In this document: piece by piece, positions 24,985-35,290 of the stretch
How positions within the stretch are numbered: the first letter of the stretch is position 1
Layout of the letters: every line of letters starts with the position of its first letter
Assembly: GCA_028023455.1 (NCBI GenBank)
Contig: JAQFVV010000063.1
Span: forward strand, 5,010,794 to 5,074,793
DNA length: 64,000 nt
DNA from: Epiperipatus broadwayi
Taxonomy: Eukaryota > Onychophora > Udeonychophora > Euonychophora > Peripatidae
Direction: 5' to 3'
Notes under the pieces: model-generated
Told to the model about the DNA's origin: nothing
The model's database searches: none
Seen by the model: the letters and a program-made list of their open reading frames with translations, nothing else
Made by a program: the position numbers and the translations under genes

Positions 24985-25234
24985 CCTCTTTCTCAAATCA
25001 TAAGAATGTGTATGAGAGTTAAAATCGTTTTTATTATTTTCTTTCTCCTCATATTTAAATTTATGCATAAATGAAAGGTGTGAATTAAAGAAGATTAACA
25101 ACATTTGGAAAAAGCTATAGGAAGAGAAAATAAAATTTAAAACTAGTCAACCAATAAAATGTAAATATTAAAAGAAAGAAATCGATAAAAACGATTTTAA
25201 ATCTCACACACATTCTTCTGATTTAAGAAAGAGG

Positions 25235-25278
25235 ATGCACTGAGGAAGGTACTTGATATTGTACTAAAACGTCAGCAT
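25235..25278 (+). ncRNA. Hammerhead-like motif, PLE-A fold-back right arm
   Basis: AUGC-A, core CUGAGGA, helix II GGUAC/GUACU, AAAA in place of GAAA, triplet GUC, then A-GCAU. Helix I keeps four pairs after one mismatch. The G-to-A change in the GAAA core suggests loss of activity. Confidence 0.5.
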
Positions 25279-25361
25279 TTAGCTATTTCACTACACAGAA
25301 CATCCCACAAATAATAATATATCATCTTTTATCCATGAACATATTTGATTTAATATATATA

Positions 25362-25490
25362 TAACTTTCATTGTATGTTATTTTTTTTAAAAAAAAAATT
25401 AGTCAAAAAAAAATCTAAATTTACTTTTATTTTTTTAGCTTTTACCAAATGCCAATATATTTGCAATGTATATAATTAAACATTACAATA
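25362..25490 (+). repeat. Left member of a 130-bp direct repeat
   Basis: It is almost identical to 27461-27591 ('agcttttaccaaatgccaat', 'gtatataattaaacattaca'). It could be the LTR of a small element or a plain duplication. Confidence 0.75.
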
Positions 25491-27460
25491 CCACCAGTGT
25501 CTGGATGATGAGAATAAAATAGGAGTTTACACTAATTTTATTCTTACGTTTTTAATTCATATTCGTGGTTTTTTTATGTAGTAGCATGCTGATATATTCC
25601 GTAGATTCATTCACAAGCGACGTTCGGCTTTAATGCCCACTTTTAGGTCTAACATGGGGGGAATGGAAAATATTTCACATTGATCTGTGTCCTTTCCACT
25701 TTAATGTAATATTAATGATAAGAAGCCCAAGTTATAAGCACTAATGAGCATTGCTCATCATTTTGAGTCTTACAGGCTCATGGCAACTTGGTCTGCCTTT
25801 TCCTTTATTTGGATCCCTGCTAAAAATAGTCTGATGGGCATATAAAGGTGGTATTATGTTAATATACTGCATACTAGGACTCAGGACTATGTTTTTCCCC
25901 TCTTCAGTAACCGCCTACCCAGTCAAATACTTGTGACTTACGTCTATATCAGCCACGATCGTGTTTTTTTTAGACATGTCAAAAAAAAAATATACGTATT
26001 AAAAAAATATTTTTTTATATTTTAATAATCAGGGTTTAATTAGTTAGTTTTTTTTTTTTTATAATTTTTTTTTTTTAAAAAAAAATTACCATTTATTTTC
26101 TGGCTGTGAGTTCCTTTGGGTCATCATTGTAACATTATTTATCATTACAACTTATCTCAGGTTGTGGTTAAATCGAAGCCCTAGTTGGGTAAGCCATTAT
26201 AATGTTTTCCATTTTGCTAGGCCTCTACATGCTAATATAAATTGTGCGCAAGTTGATCAAGCTATGTCAAAAAGAAGAAAGTTGTATTTTGATTTCTATT
26301 AAAAACATAGCTATATTTCCTGATCAACTCGGTCTTGTAATTGTTGAGAATTATGCTATCGACGAAAATCAGTTTTTAATTTATTTGAAAGGGCTATAGT
26401 TCTGCAAGAACCAACTGAACCGTCACATAGCATCTGGCAAACAAAAAAGAAAAATACTTTTAAGCTAATAGGTATTGCATCATACCGTAACGAGAATTAT
26501 TTTTTTTAAGATTATTATTCCTGGGCTTATTCAAACATATTGGCAAAGGTAAATTACATTTTTAAATCTTATTAAACTACTAATAGATTTAATAATAAAA
26601 AATAATAACTATTATTAATAATGCACAAATGAAAATTGGTATTAGAAATATTTTTATTCTAATAGATAAAAAATGTTTAAAGGAAATTATTAATCAAATA
26701 AATTGGAGAGAACCCACTTAATTCGGACATGAATCAATTAAAAAAACAACAATTTTACAATTACTGTTCACTTCCAAATTTCTTCTAGAAAGTTCTTTAA
26801 AAAAATGAATGTCTCTTGTACAAGAAAATTAATGTCTCCATTGGGATTGTTTAAACATACTTTTAGAAATTGTTTGAAAACGTTTAATTTGGTCACAATC
26901 AGGAGTAATGAAGTATAACTTACCAGTAAGTTTTGTGAATTCAGTAGTAGATAACTATGTATAGTTTTTTGGGTAGAATGAGCTCGGCCTTTTGGTTATT
27001 ATTTGATCTTGTGGTCCATTCTCCTAGTCGGTCATGAAGGCTTTTCCTGGTGTACATCTTCAGGCACGATGTTCACAGAAGCTCCGGTTCACTCCGACAG
27101 GCCAAATTATTTCAGTGTAGGGTGATCCTGGATGTATTATTGTTATACAAGACTGACTAGAGAGACTAATGGAACAAGATGTTCTTCAAACTGACCTCTG
27201 CCTTTTATACTAGAGGCCCAGTTTTCTGACTTCTGTGCATATCTTTTGTTTGTAGAAATATACATTGATAATCATATATATTCTTTATAAAATTTATGTT
27301 ACAAAGTCTTTATTTTTTTCAGCATAATTCTGCCATCTTTAATTAGTTGAAATATTTTTACTTTCTCTTATCTTTTTTTATTTTACTTTTGGAATTCTTT
27401 TGTTCTCTCCAATTCTACTTTTATTTCTACTTACATAAAAAAAAAAACGAAAGAATAATT
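25491..27460. mobile_element. Interior of a segment flanked by direct repeats, unidentified
   Basis: Two GC-richer islands stand out. 25590-25970 holds 'gggcatataaagg' on the plus strand. 26960-27240, on the minus strand, holds 'agtataaaaggcagagg', a good TATA-box context as in an LTR promoter. Between them, about 26210-26520 looks like decayed coding sequence (for example 'IVLQEPTEPSHSIWQTKK' on the plus strand), but I recognise no family. An old LTR retrotransposon is the likeliest reading. Confidence 0.35.
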
Positions 27461-27585
27461 TAACTTTTATTGTACGTTATTTTTTAAAAAAAAAAAAAAT
27501 TAGTCAAAAAAAAATCTAAATTTACTTTTATTTTTTTAGCTTTTACCAAATGCCAATATATTTGCAACGTATATAATTAAACGTT

Positions 27586-27591
<6 letters not shown>
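27461..27591 (+). repeat. Right member of the 130-bp direct repeat
   Basis: It matches 25362-25490 with few differences (for example 'gtatgtta' versus 'gtacgtta'). An (AT)n tract follows at 27588-27630. Confidence 0.75.
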
Positions 27592-27633
<42 letters not shown>

Positions 27634-27769
27634 TCATTGATTGTATATCACTCTGTAAATATTAGCATATTAAATTACTGTCAGAAACATAATTTATATC
27701 TTTTTTTGTGTAAATAAATTACTTAGTTGTTAAAAGAGTCTCTACAATGTGATTATTAATAATTTTTAT
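27592..27769. repeat. (AT)n tract and AT-rich spacer
   Basis: About 42 bp of alternating AT, then nothing recognisable. Confidence 0.6.
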
Positions 27770-28245
27770 TAGCCATACATTAATAATTTTTATCAGCCAC
27801 TCTGACTAATATTTCCATAGTGTAAGGTAGGAATTAGTTTCTATCCATTTTTAACATTTTGTGGCAGTTTATGTAATTATAAGTATATGATCAAAGACAT
27901 GTGAAAAGTATGTACGATCCCCAAAATGCACATTTCATGTTAAACCACCATTCCTTAGTTGGCCCAGTCCATAATCTTTTATACATAGATTTATATGACA
28001 CAAACCATTTAATGATCGTATATTAATAATTTTTATTATTCATTCATTAGAGTAAAGACTATCCAATAATGAATGCTGTTTCTGTAGGGCTTTCTATCCA
28101 ATTTTAACATCTTGTAAAGAGTTGTAATCACAAACATATGATTAAAGACATCTTTTTCATATTTCTTTAGTCATATGTTTATGATTATATCCCTACAAAA
28201 GATGTTAAAAGAAGATAGAAACTAATCCCTACCTTGCATGAGAGT
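27770..28245. repeat. Local repeat cluster, two direct and one inverted unit
   Basis: The phrases 'taataatttttat', 'ttctatcc--ttttaacat' and 'tatgat-aaagaca' occur near 27775-27900 and again near 28025-28155. They recur inverted near 28165-28240 ('gatgttaaaagaagatagaaa'). The units are about 130 bp and diverged. No coding sequence is present. Confidence 0.5.
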
Positions 28246-29325
28246 AGTGAAGTGAAAATTATACTATAGGAATTTCATTATTCTACAATGTGACTGTTTA
28301 TGCAAATATTCATGACAGATCATCATTCTATTTTTTCTCTTTATTTTCATTTCATCAATATTATTTAATTTATCAATTATTGTTATGACTTAATATAATT
28401 TTTTAATGATGTGAAAGAATAAACTTATAGTAAACATTTGAAATGTACATGGAAAAATATTGACCATCTCATTTGAATTTTAAGTTAATCATTACTGTTT
28501 GAAAATACTATATTTTTATTAATAATGTTTGAGAAATATATAATAAACATAATTTTGTTTAGGACAAAAGACTTTTTTTAATAATTCAAAAGGTAACATT
28601 TCTTTCTAATAATCCATATAATTCTATCGTATTTTATAAAATAAGTTTATGATTCTGGTTATATTTATTGTATATGCCTTATTTTACAAATTGCAATAGT
28701 GGCAATGTTACACATTTTAAGATATTAAAGTTTCTTAAGATATTCCTCAATTTAACTATTTGTATTATATACCAAATATCTTTTAATATCAATCATTAGT
28801 GCAGCAGGAAATAGTAATTGTGCATGTTAACATTAGGGTGACTATCTGGTTATGGGGTTATACAAATTACCATTTGTTCTTTTATTTATGAAGATGAATA
28901 TTTAGCTTGGAATTATATTCATATGATTTTCAAATTCCTTTGATTAAAGCATCTAGTATCCTTCAATATGTATTAGACTAAAACAATATTAGTTCATTTC
29001 TTTATTGAAAAAGTTTATCTGTTAAATTAAATACATTTACGTTAATAGATATTACAATCTATTTTATAAACAAACTAATGCATGCCAAAGGCTTTACCAA
29101 TGGCAATTCATAAAAAGTGTAGTGAAGAAACAGTTAAGGCTTAGAAGATTTTTCAAGTGCCAAATGGTGAAAATTTGCATGATACTTGCTTGAGTTGTGA
29201 ATTTGGGGTGATTTTAATTATTTTATTGACTAGTTTAGCTTAAGGCTTTTAATGTTTACATTTTGATGAGATTCTTTGCATTCAAGGTCATATTGCTGGT
29301 ATAGTCTAAAGGATTTGTTTATTAT
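28246..29325. other. AT-rich DNA, nothing recognised
   Basis: No convincing frame, RNA gene or repeat was seen. Confidence 0.4.
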
Positions 29326-29366
29326 ATATATATATATATAATAAATATAATATTGTATTTATCATT

Positions 29367-29406
<40 letters not shown>

Positions 29407-29424
29407 GATAAATACAATATTATA
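29326..29424. repeat. AT palindrome with two (TA)n cores
   Basis: 'aatattgtatttatcattta' before the second TA run is repeated in inverse after it ('taaatgataaatacaatatt'). Confidence 0.85.
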
Positions 29425-29428
29425 GTCT

Positions 29429-29486
29429 AAATTCTTTTGTAGCGCTTTCGATTATGTGGTAATCCTAGTCAGCTTTAACTGAATTT
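29429..29486 (-). ncRNA. Hammerhead-like motif, PLE-B 3' end
   Basis: On the minus strand: outer helix I strand AAAUUC, a loop, then core CUGACUA (the consensus has G at the sixth position), an extra G, a perfect 5-bp helix II GAUUA/UAAUC, core GAAA, helix III AGCGCU, triplet CUA, and GAAUUU as outer helix I partner. The helix II and GAAA part is convincing. One core base is off-consensus. Confidence 0.4.
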
Positions 29487-29539
29487 TAAATTTTTAAATT
29501 TAATGTTACATATATTTCCATAAGCTGTGTATGGCCATA

Positions 29540-30055
29540 TTTGCAACTTGCCTATTAATAACATTGTTCTTATATTTATCAATTAATATTGCCATATTAA
29601 TTTTCCTCTTTTTATGATTTCTTTCTTCCATTAATATTTTTATTTCATTACTATTAAATGTAAACTTATAATTACAAGTTTTTTCATGGTCAAAAAATAC
29701 TGAAGCTGTATTAAATTGACTATGTTATTTTTAATTCGATTATATAATAATTGATGCTCCTTCAACTTTTTTCTACAGAACATCTCGATTCACCGATATA
29801 AAATTTCTGACATCCACATGAAATTTGATAAATTATATTACTTCTTTGCAATTTAGGAATTATACTCTTAGAATTATTAATCAATCTATTAACATTTGGA
29901 GGAACACAAAATGAAATATTATACTTTTCTTTAAATATATACTTAATTAATTTAGATTGCATGTTATTTATAAATGGCATAGATATCCATTTTTTATTAT
30001 TTAAAGTAACACTGCAAACACTTTTCTTATTATTAAATGGATTTACTGTATGCAA
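29540..30055 (-). pseudogene. PLE-B linker and GIY-YIG nuclease
   Basis: The open frame 29762-30055 ends in 'IYQISCGCQKFYIGESRCSV'. These are the C-x-C and YIG positions of Penelope-like GIY-YIG nucleases, with the arginine of the next helix. After a frame change the domain continues at about 29540-29700 as 'DHEKTCNYKF' and 'NNVINRQVANMA', equivalent to 'DHNKSCIY' and 'HLVNRQAAN' of PLE-C. The nuclease would nick target DNA. Frameshifts make it non-functional. It is clearly of the same subfamily as PLE-C and unlike PLE-A. Confidence 0.75.
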
Positions 30056-30311
30056 GATTTGGTTTTTATCATAACCAACCTTTAAAAGTTCATTAGCAAA
30101 GAGTTCAATATTTAAAATTTAATCACTCTTATATTTACATAATTTATCATTGTGATGCAAAATGATTTCAGACTTGCCATTTTATGTATTATTGGAACAC
30201 GTGATTTAAAATGAATATATCCTCTTTCTCCAATAGGTTTAAAAATTAATTATAATTTAAATCAGTAGCATCTCTAAATATTTGTAAATTCAAAAATTTT
30301 ATTTTTCCATT

Positions 30312-30803
30312 TTGGATGTAACAGAATTATATGGATCAATTGATCATCTTGAATCTATAAATTTAATTGAAATTGAACTAATTAATATGTCTGTAAATAA
30401 AGATTTAATAAATTTTATTATTGAATCACTAAAATTTATAAGTGATAATATTATTGCAACATATAATGATAAGTTTTATAAAATGGGTAAAGGATGGCCA
30501 ATGGGATTATCTATAGTAGCACAAATTTGTAATTTTACATTGTTGAAATATGAAGATATTATATTTAATTCTTATAATTTTGAAGATATTAAAATTTATA
30601 CTAGATATGTTGATGATGTTTTTGTTTGTGGTCCTAAAGACATTATTGATGTTCTTTTATATAATCTGAATAATTTAAACAATTTAAAATGGACTATTGA
30701 GAATGAACAAAATGGAAAAATAAAATTTTTGGATTTACAAATATTTAGAGATGCTACTAGTTTACATAGATATAAATATTTAACTTTAAAATCAACCTCA
30801 TAA
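30312..30803 (+). pseudogene. PLE-B reverse transcriptase core (motifs A-E)
   Basis: A 163-residue open frame. Motif A is 'DVTELYGSID' at the start. Motif B is 'GKGWPMGLSIVAQICN' near residues 58-73. Motif C is 'YTRYVDDVFVCG' near residues 96-107, with the catalytic YVDD intact. Motif E is 'KIKFLDLQIF'. Penelope-like elements share this R-Y-V-D-D form with telomerase-like reverse transcriptases. The frame starts inside the domain and ends right after motif E, at the point where the other half (minus strand) begins. It is a fragment in inverted orientation, not a working gene. Confidence 0.85.
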
Positions 30804-30810
30804 AAAGAAA

Positions 30811-32361
30811 AAAAAATTACCATTTAATCTTCTTTACCATTTCTTCATTTCAAAGTTTAGTAATTTTTCAATGTGTTTTTATCCATTCCGATGTGGGTTA
30901 AGATAACATGCAAAATAGTTTAAATTGACAGATGCATGAATTCATGAGCCTTTAGTTTTATAGACAATTAACTAGTAGCAATTTTCCTTTTCATTATTAT
31001 CTGGGTTATTATGACTGATCAGTTAAAATGATACATTAATTTGATTATTTAGCTTATGTTTATTTTGGATTGCTGTATCTGAATAGCTAGCTATTCAATT
31101 TTTTGGTCTTCTATTCCAAATGCTTGCTGGTCAATAATTCACATAATTTCAAATAGATGTTATGATGAAATAGAACACAGCAGGGCTTGAAAAATTATTC
31201 TTTCAGCCTGCCATTCTAATGATGTTTCAAATACAATAAATGTTGTATTTATGCAAAGAAGATTGTGTAGAGAAGACAATGGTAAAGTTTACGCATCTTT
31301 TAATGATGATTATCAGTCATTATTGCTATAGTATTTTTTCCTATTGTTTAGCTCAGTATTTCATGTGCTGCTTTTTCAATATTTTTATTATGGCAATTGT
31401 TAATCTTTAAATATTAAAATAAAAATTGCATATAAAAATATGCTTTACAGTTTAAATAAAAAAAATACACCAACAGATAAGTATTAAATAAAAAGATTAC
31501 ATCACAAATGATTTTAAAAGCAAAAAAATGATGTAAACACATCTAGTAATTTTATATGCCACTATTTTAATTATTAATATTAATAAAGACAAATACTTTA
31601 ATATAAACCAATATCATCATAAAACATACATCACACCATATATATAAATCATGATAATCTTACCACTGCCATTTTCAAATCCCACAATCACAAACAAATG
31701 TACATATCAAAAAATGAACTAAATAACAATAACAACAACTAACAACATATATACAGACTCCCTTATCAAAGCTATATCAAAATTTTTTATCTTTTTTTGG
31801 CAACAATGGCACTAAAGGTTAAAGGGTGGATCTTTCCATTTTTTACAATAATATATATATAAAGCACAGCTAGTGAATTATTTTAAATAATTTATTTAGT
31901 AAAAATGACAGTTGTAATTTTTTAAATTGCAAAATATTTTTTTAAGTAAGTGACTTTTTAACAAAAAGTGATATGCATTTCCAATATATTTATGAAAAAA
32001 GTATACTCCAAAATTCTTTCTAGATTGAAGAACAAAAGTCTTGCTAGAATACTTATTTTAAGAGATGTTTATATTTAAACAGGAGTCACCTGTTTTTTTA
32101 AAAAAAGACTTTTATGAAGGTCTATCAAAGAATTAATATTACTCTTTTTTAAAATAAAAAATGAAAACTTTTTTTACCACTAGAAATAATAAATTAAGTA
32201 ATAGCTTTAATTCATATATTTACTATTTTTATATATACACAAATTATACATGTGCATTTATGTATTACTAAAAATGAATTGAATTTTTAAAATAAATCTT
32301 TGACAATTCAAACATGTTAAATTTTAAATTATTGTATAAAATATCTGAGTGTATATATATA
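30811..32361. other. AT-rich DNA between PLE-B and PLE-C
   Basis: Nothing recognised. A single 'gcctgccattctaa' phrase near 31207 resembles one near 60837, which is too short to interpret. Confidence 0.4.
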
Positions 32362-32434
32362 TGCAAATTTATAAATAAATATTTAAAAATACAGTATTTA
32401 AAAGCTTATAAAAAATATATGTATAACCGTCACT

Positions 32435-32472
32435 TAGGAGCGCTTTCAACCAACTTGTGGCTTTGTCAACTA
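32435..32472 (-). ncRNA. Hammerhead-like motif, PLE-C left end
   Basis: Identical in sequence to the motif at 35175-35212, in inverse orientation. The structure is described there. Confidence 0.45.
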
Positions 32473-32511
32473 TCACATTTAAAATATCAGCTTTCCCATA
32501 ATTCTATGATG

Positions 32512-34679
32512 TCAACTTTCCCATAATTCTGTGATCTTAATGTTTGCTGCTTGCCTATTAACCAAATGTTGCTTGTATTTACATATCAACATCACCTCTT
32601 TAATTTTCCTTTTATTATTATTTCTTTCTATTTCCAATATTTTTACGTTGTTATAATTAAAATCGAAACTATATATACATGATTTATTATGGTCATAAAA
32701 GACAGAAGCTGATAAATTATCATTATTTTTAAAATTTTGTTTTGTATTTTGAACCCTTTTAAATAACAATAAGTGTTCCTTTGTTCTTTTTTTCCAATGT
32801 GCACCTCGATTCACCTATATATCCATGGCCACACCCACATGTCCATTTGTAAATGATACAATTTTTATTTGTAAATAAAGTTTTATCCTTTGAATTGTTT
32901 ATTAATTTATTTAATGTAAGTGGTGCATAAAATGCAATATCATATATTCCTTTATAAATTTTCTTATTGAAACTTGCCTGTTGATTTGAAATATATGGTA
33001 TTAATATCCACAATTTTTTATCAGAAGAATTAACACTTTTATTATTTTTATATTTATAAGTAAAATTTTTAATAGTATAATAAACAGAATCATAATTGTA
33101 TCCAACTTTTAACAATTCATTATAATAAGTTTCAATATTTTTAGTTTTATCTGATGCATATTTACAAAGGTTATCATTTCTAAATAAAAAGGATTTCAAA
33201 CCTGCCATTTTATGTGACATTGGTACTTTTGATTCATATGGAATATATCCTCTTTTTGCTATTGGTTTAAGAGTCATATAGTAATCCAGTTTATCCTTGT
33301 TTCTGGTTATCTTGAGACCTAAAAATTGTATACTCATTAAATTTTCATCTGTTTTAATCCACTTTAAGCCCTTTATATTATTTAATTCCTTGAACAAATC
33401 ATTAATAGCATTTGGCTTTCCACAAACAAAAACATCATCAACATATCAATTGTATAAAATAATATCTTTCTGATAATGATCCTTCTTTAAAATATTTTCT
33501 TCATATGTAGATATAACAAAATTACATATCTGGGCAACTGTAGAAAGTCCCATCGGCCACCCATTATTCATTTTATAAAATTTGTGCTTAAAAATTGCAT
33601 AAATGTTTCTATCAATAAAGTTTAATGTTTCAGTAATAAATTTTATTATTTTAACATTAACATTTTTTAATTTCAATGCATTCTTAATTATTTCAATAGA
33701 AGTCATTCTGTCAATTGATCTGTACATTTCACTGATATCAAAGGTACAAATTACATCATAATTATCAATAACAACATTATTAATTTTACCAACAAAGTTA
33801 AATGATGAACGTATTGTATACATACCAAAACAAAGAATTTCTTGTAACATTTTCTCAATTAATTTACATGTTTCATAATAGAAAGCACCCCCAAAATCAA
33901 TCATTAAACGTAATGGTTCTTTTTTTATGCAATTTTATATTTGAAAATATTCTAGGACATACTGCAGCCAAGAGATAAATTCTATAATAAGTACTATTAT
34001 CAATTACATTATTTTTAATTTTTTTAAAAATGTTATTCACAAAATGAACACGTAAACTTTCAATATTTACCTTGTTAACCTTTATAAAGTTAAGAATACT
34101 CATTTGAGTAATGACTTTATTTTCATAATCCGATTTTAGTAACAAGCACAGCCGTAAGCCCTTATCCTCTTTTATACAAACAAGATTATTTTCAGATGTA
34201 AATTTTCTAAATTTAGAAATTTGTTCGTTCCAATTATTATTTATTGCAAATCCAAAATTCTTTTCTTTTACTTTTTTAACTAAGTCATTGCCAACTTTTG
34301 AATCACATTTAATTACTCCCAACGAACATTCAATAGCAGACTCCAATTCCAAATTATGATATTTCCATTGGCCACCAACATATTTTGCACCTAGATTTAA
34401 AATATATTTTTCTTGAAAACCAAGATTCACACCAGCCAAATTAACAAAGTTATTGTCTTGAAACTTATTTTGAAATTCTTTCTTAAACAAAAATTTAATT
34501 TTATCATTAAATTTATTACATAGTCTATTATAATAACGATCAAAAAACACTTGAGAACTACTCATAAAATTGTACCAATCATTTTGATTATTCAAATCAA
34601 TCAAATGATTCAAACTTTTTAAATAACGTCTTTTTTCAAAAATTAGACATTTACACGAAGAAATAATATTACGTAACAT
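32512..34679 (-). pseudogene. PLE-C reverse transcriptase / GIY-YIG polyprotein, three lesions
   Basis: One long gene of roughly 735 codons, split into four open pieces. 34679-33897: N-terminal region with 'NLAGVNLGFQEKYILNLG' and the run-up 'CPRIFSNIKLHK'. 33904-33446: motif A 'TFDISEMYRSID', motif B 'NNGWPMGLSTVAQICN'. 33397-32759: begins just after 'YVDDVFVCG' (motif C), then 'IQFLGLKI' (motif E), the linker, and 'WTCGCGHGYIGESRC' of the GIY-YIG nuclease. 32814-32512: end of the nuclease with 'DHNKSCIY' and 'NRQAAN'. The breaks are simple: a T-run length change on the plus strand near 33919-33926, one TGA at 33446-33448 directly before YVDD, and one extra base in the A-run at 32787-32793. 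The plus-strand copy has six A there. Start chosen as the first Met after the inverted junction. Confidence 0.85.
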
Positions 34680-34680
34680 G

Positions 34681-35132
34681 CAAGTTTCATTAAGAAAATT
34701 TATAAAGGAATATGTGATATTGCATTTTATGCACCATCTACATTAAATAAATTAATAAACAATTCAAAGGATAAAACTTTATTTACAAATAAAAATTGTA
34801 TCATTTACAAATGGCCATGTGGGTGTGGCCACGGATATATAGGTGAATCGACGTGCACGTTGGAAAAAAGAACAAAGGAACACTTATTGTTATTTAAAAG
34901 GGTTCAAAATACAAATCAAAATTTTAAAAATAATGATAATTTATCAGCTTCTGTCTTTTATGACCATAATAAATCATGTATATATGGTTTCAATTTTAAT
35001 TATAACAATGTAAAAATATTGGAAATTGAAAGAAATAATAATAAAAGGAAAATTAAAGAGGCGATGTTGATATGTAAATACAAGCAACATTTGGTTAATA
35101 GGCAAGCAGCAATCACAGAATTATGGGAAAGT
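34681..35132 (+). pseudogene. PLE-C inverted copy of the GIY-YIG region
   Basis: It reads through the end of the linker and the nuclease: 'WPCGCGHGYIGESTC' near 34810-34860, then an uninterrupted frame of 91 codons from 34860 to the stop, ending 'NRQAAITELWES'. It lacks the frameshift present in the main copy. It has no start of its own and is part of the 5' inverted end of PLE-C. Confidence 0.8.
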
Positions 35133-35174
35133 TGACATCATAGAATTATGGGAAAGCTGACATTTTAAATGTGA

Positions 35175-35212
35175 TAGTTGACAAAGCCACAAGTTGGTTG
35201 AAAGCGCTCCTA
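35175..35212 (+). ncRNA. Hammerhead-like motif, PLE-C right end, unusual core
   Basis: Helix I UAG (35175-35177) pairs with CUA (35210-35212). The first core block reads UUGACAA instead of CUGANGA. Helix II is AGCC/GGUU with a 7-base loop, followed by GAAA. Helix III is the self-complementary AGCGCU, and the cleavage-type triplet is CUC. The two changed core positions, C3 to U and G8 to A, are the two that pair with each other in the hammerhead fold, so the pair is kept as U-A. Confidence 0.45.
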
Positions 35213-35290
35213 AGTGACGGTTATACATATATTTTTTATAAGCTTTTAAATACTGTATTTTAAATATTTATTTATAAATTTGCGTATATT

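Larger units (their letters stand above)
24895..25325. mobile_element. PLE-A-derived fold-back element
   Basis: The arms (24900-25045 and 25175-25325) are inverted copies of about 140 bp that begin and end 'tattatttgtgggat' / 'atcccacaaataata'. The middle matches 2895-3000 of PLE-A in the same relative position. It therefore looks like PLE-A with its whole coding part removed. Each arm has a hammerhead motif. Non-autonomous spread by the parent enzyme is inference. Confidence 0.75.
29430..30810 (-). mobile_element. Penelope-like element PLE-B with its 5' part inverted
   Basis: Two halves of one element point away from each other. From about 30305 down to 29430 the minus strand carries everything after reverse transcriptase motif E, including the GIY-YIG nuclease. 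From 30312 to 30803 the plus strand carries reverse transcriptase motifs A to E. The two share only about 70 bases (the 'GKIKFL-LQIFRDAT' coding region). Read on the minus strand this is an inverted 5' segment joined to a sense 3' segment, as produced by twin priming. Confidence 0.7.
32362..35290 (-). mobile_element. Penelope-like element PLE-C, nearly full length, long inverted ends
   Basis: The main body (32362 to about 34680) is one element on the minus strand. It is preceded by a ~610-bp inverted copy of its own 3' end on the plus strand (34681-35290), so the whole unit ends in inverted repeats that meet the outside at 'gcaaatttataaataaat' on both sides. Such inverted partial copies at the 5' side are a known trait of Penelope elements. 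Differences between the two copies are few, so insertion was fairly recent. Each end carries a hammerhead-like motif (32435-32472 and 35175-35212). Confidence 0.85.

Noticed and set aside
30596-30823. Minus-strand frame opposite PLE-B reverse transcriptase
   Set aside because: It is a shadow of the plus-strand motif A-E frame.
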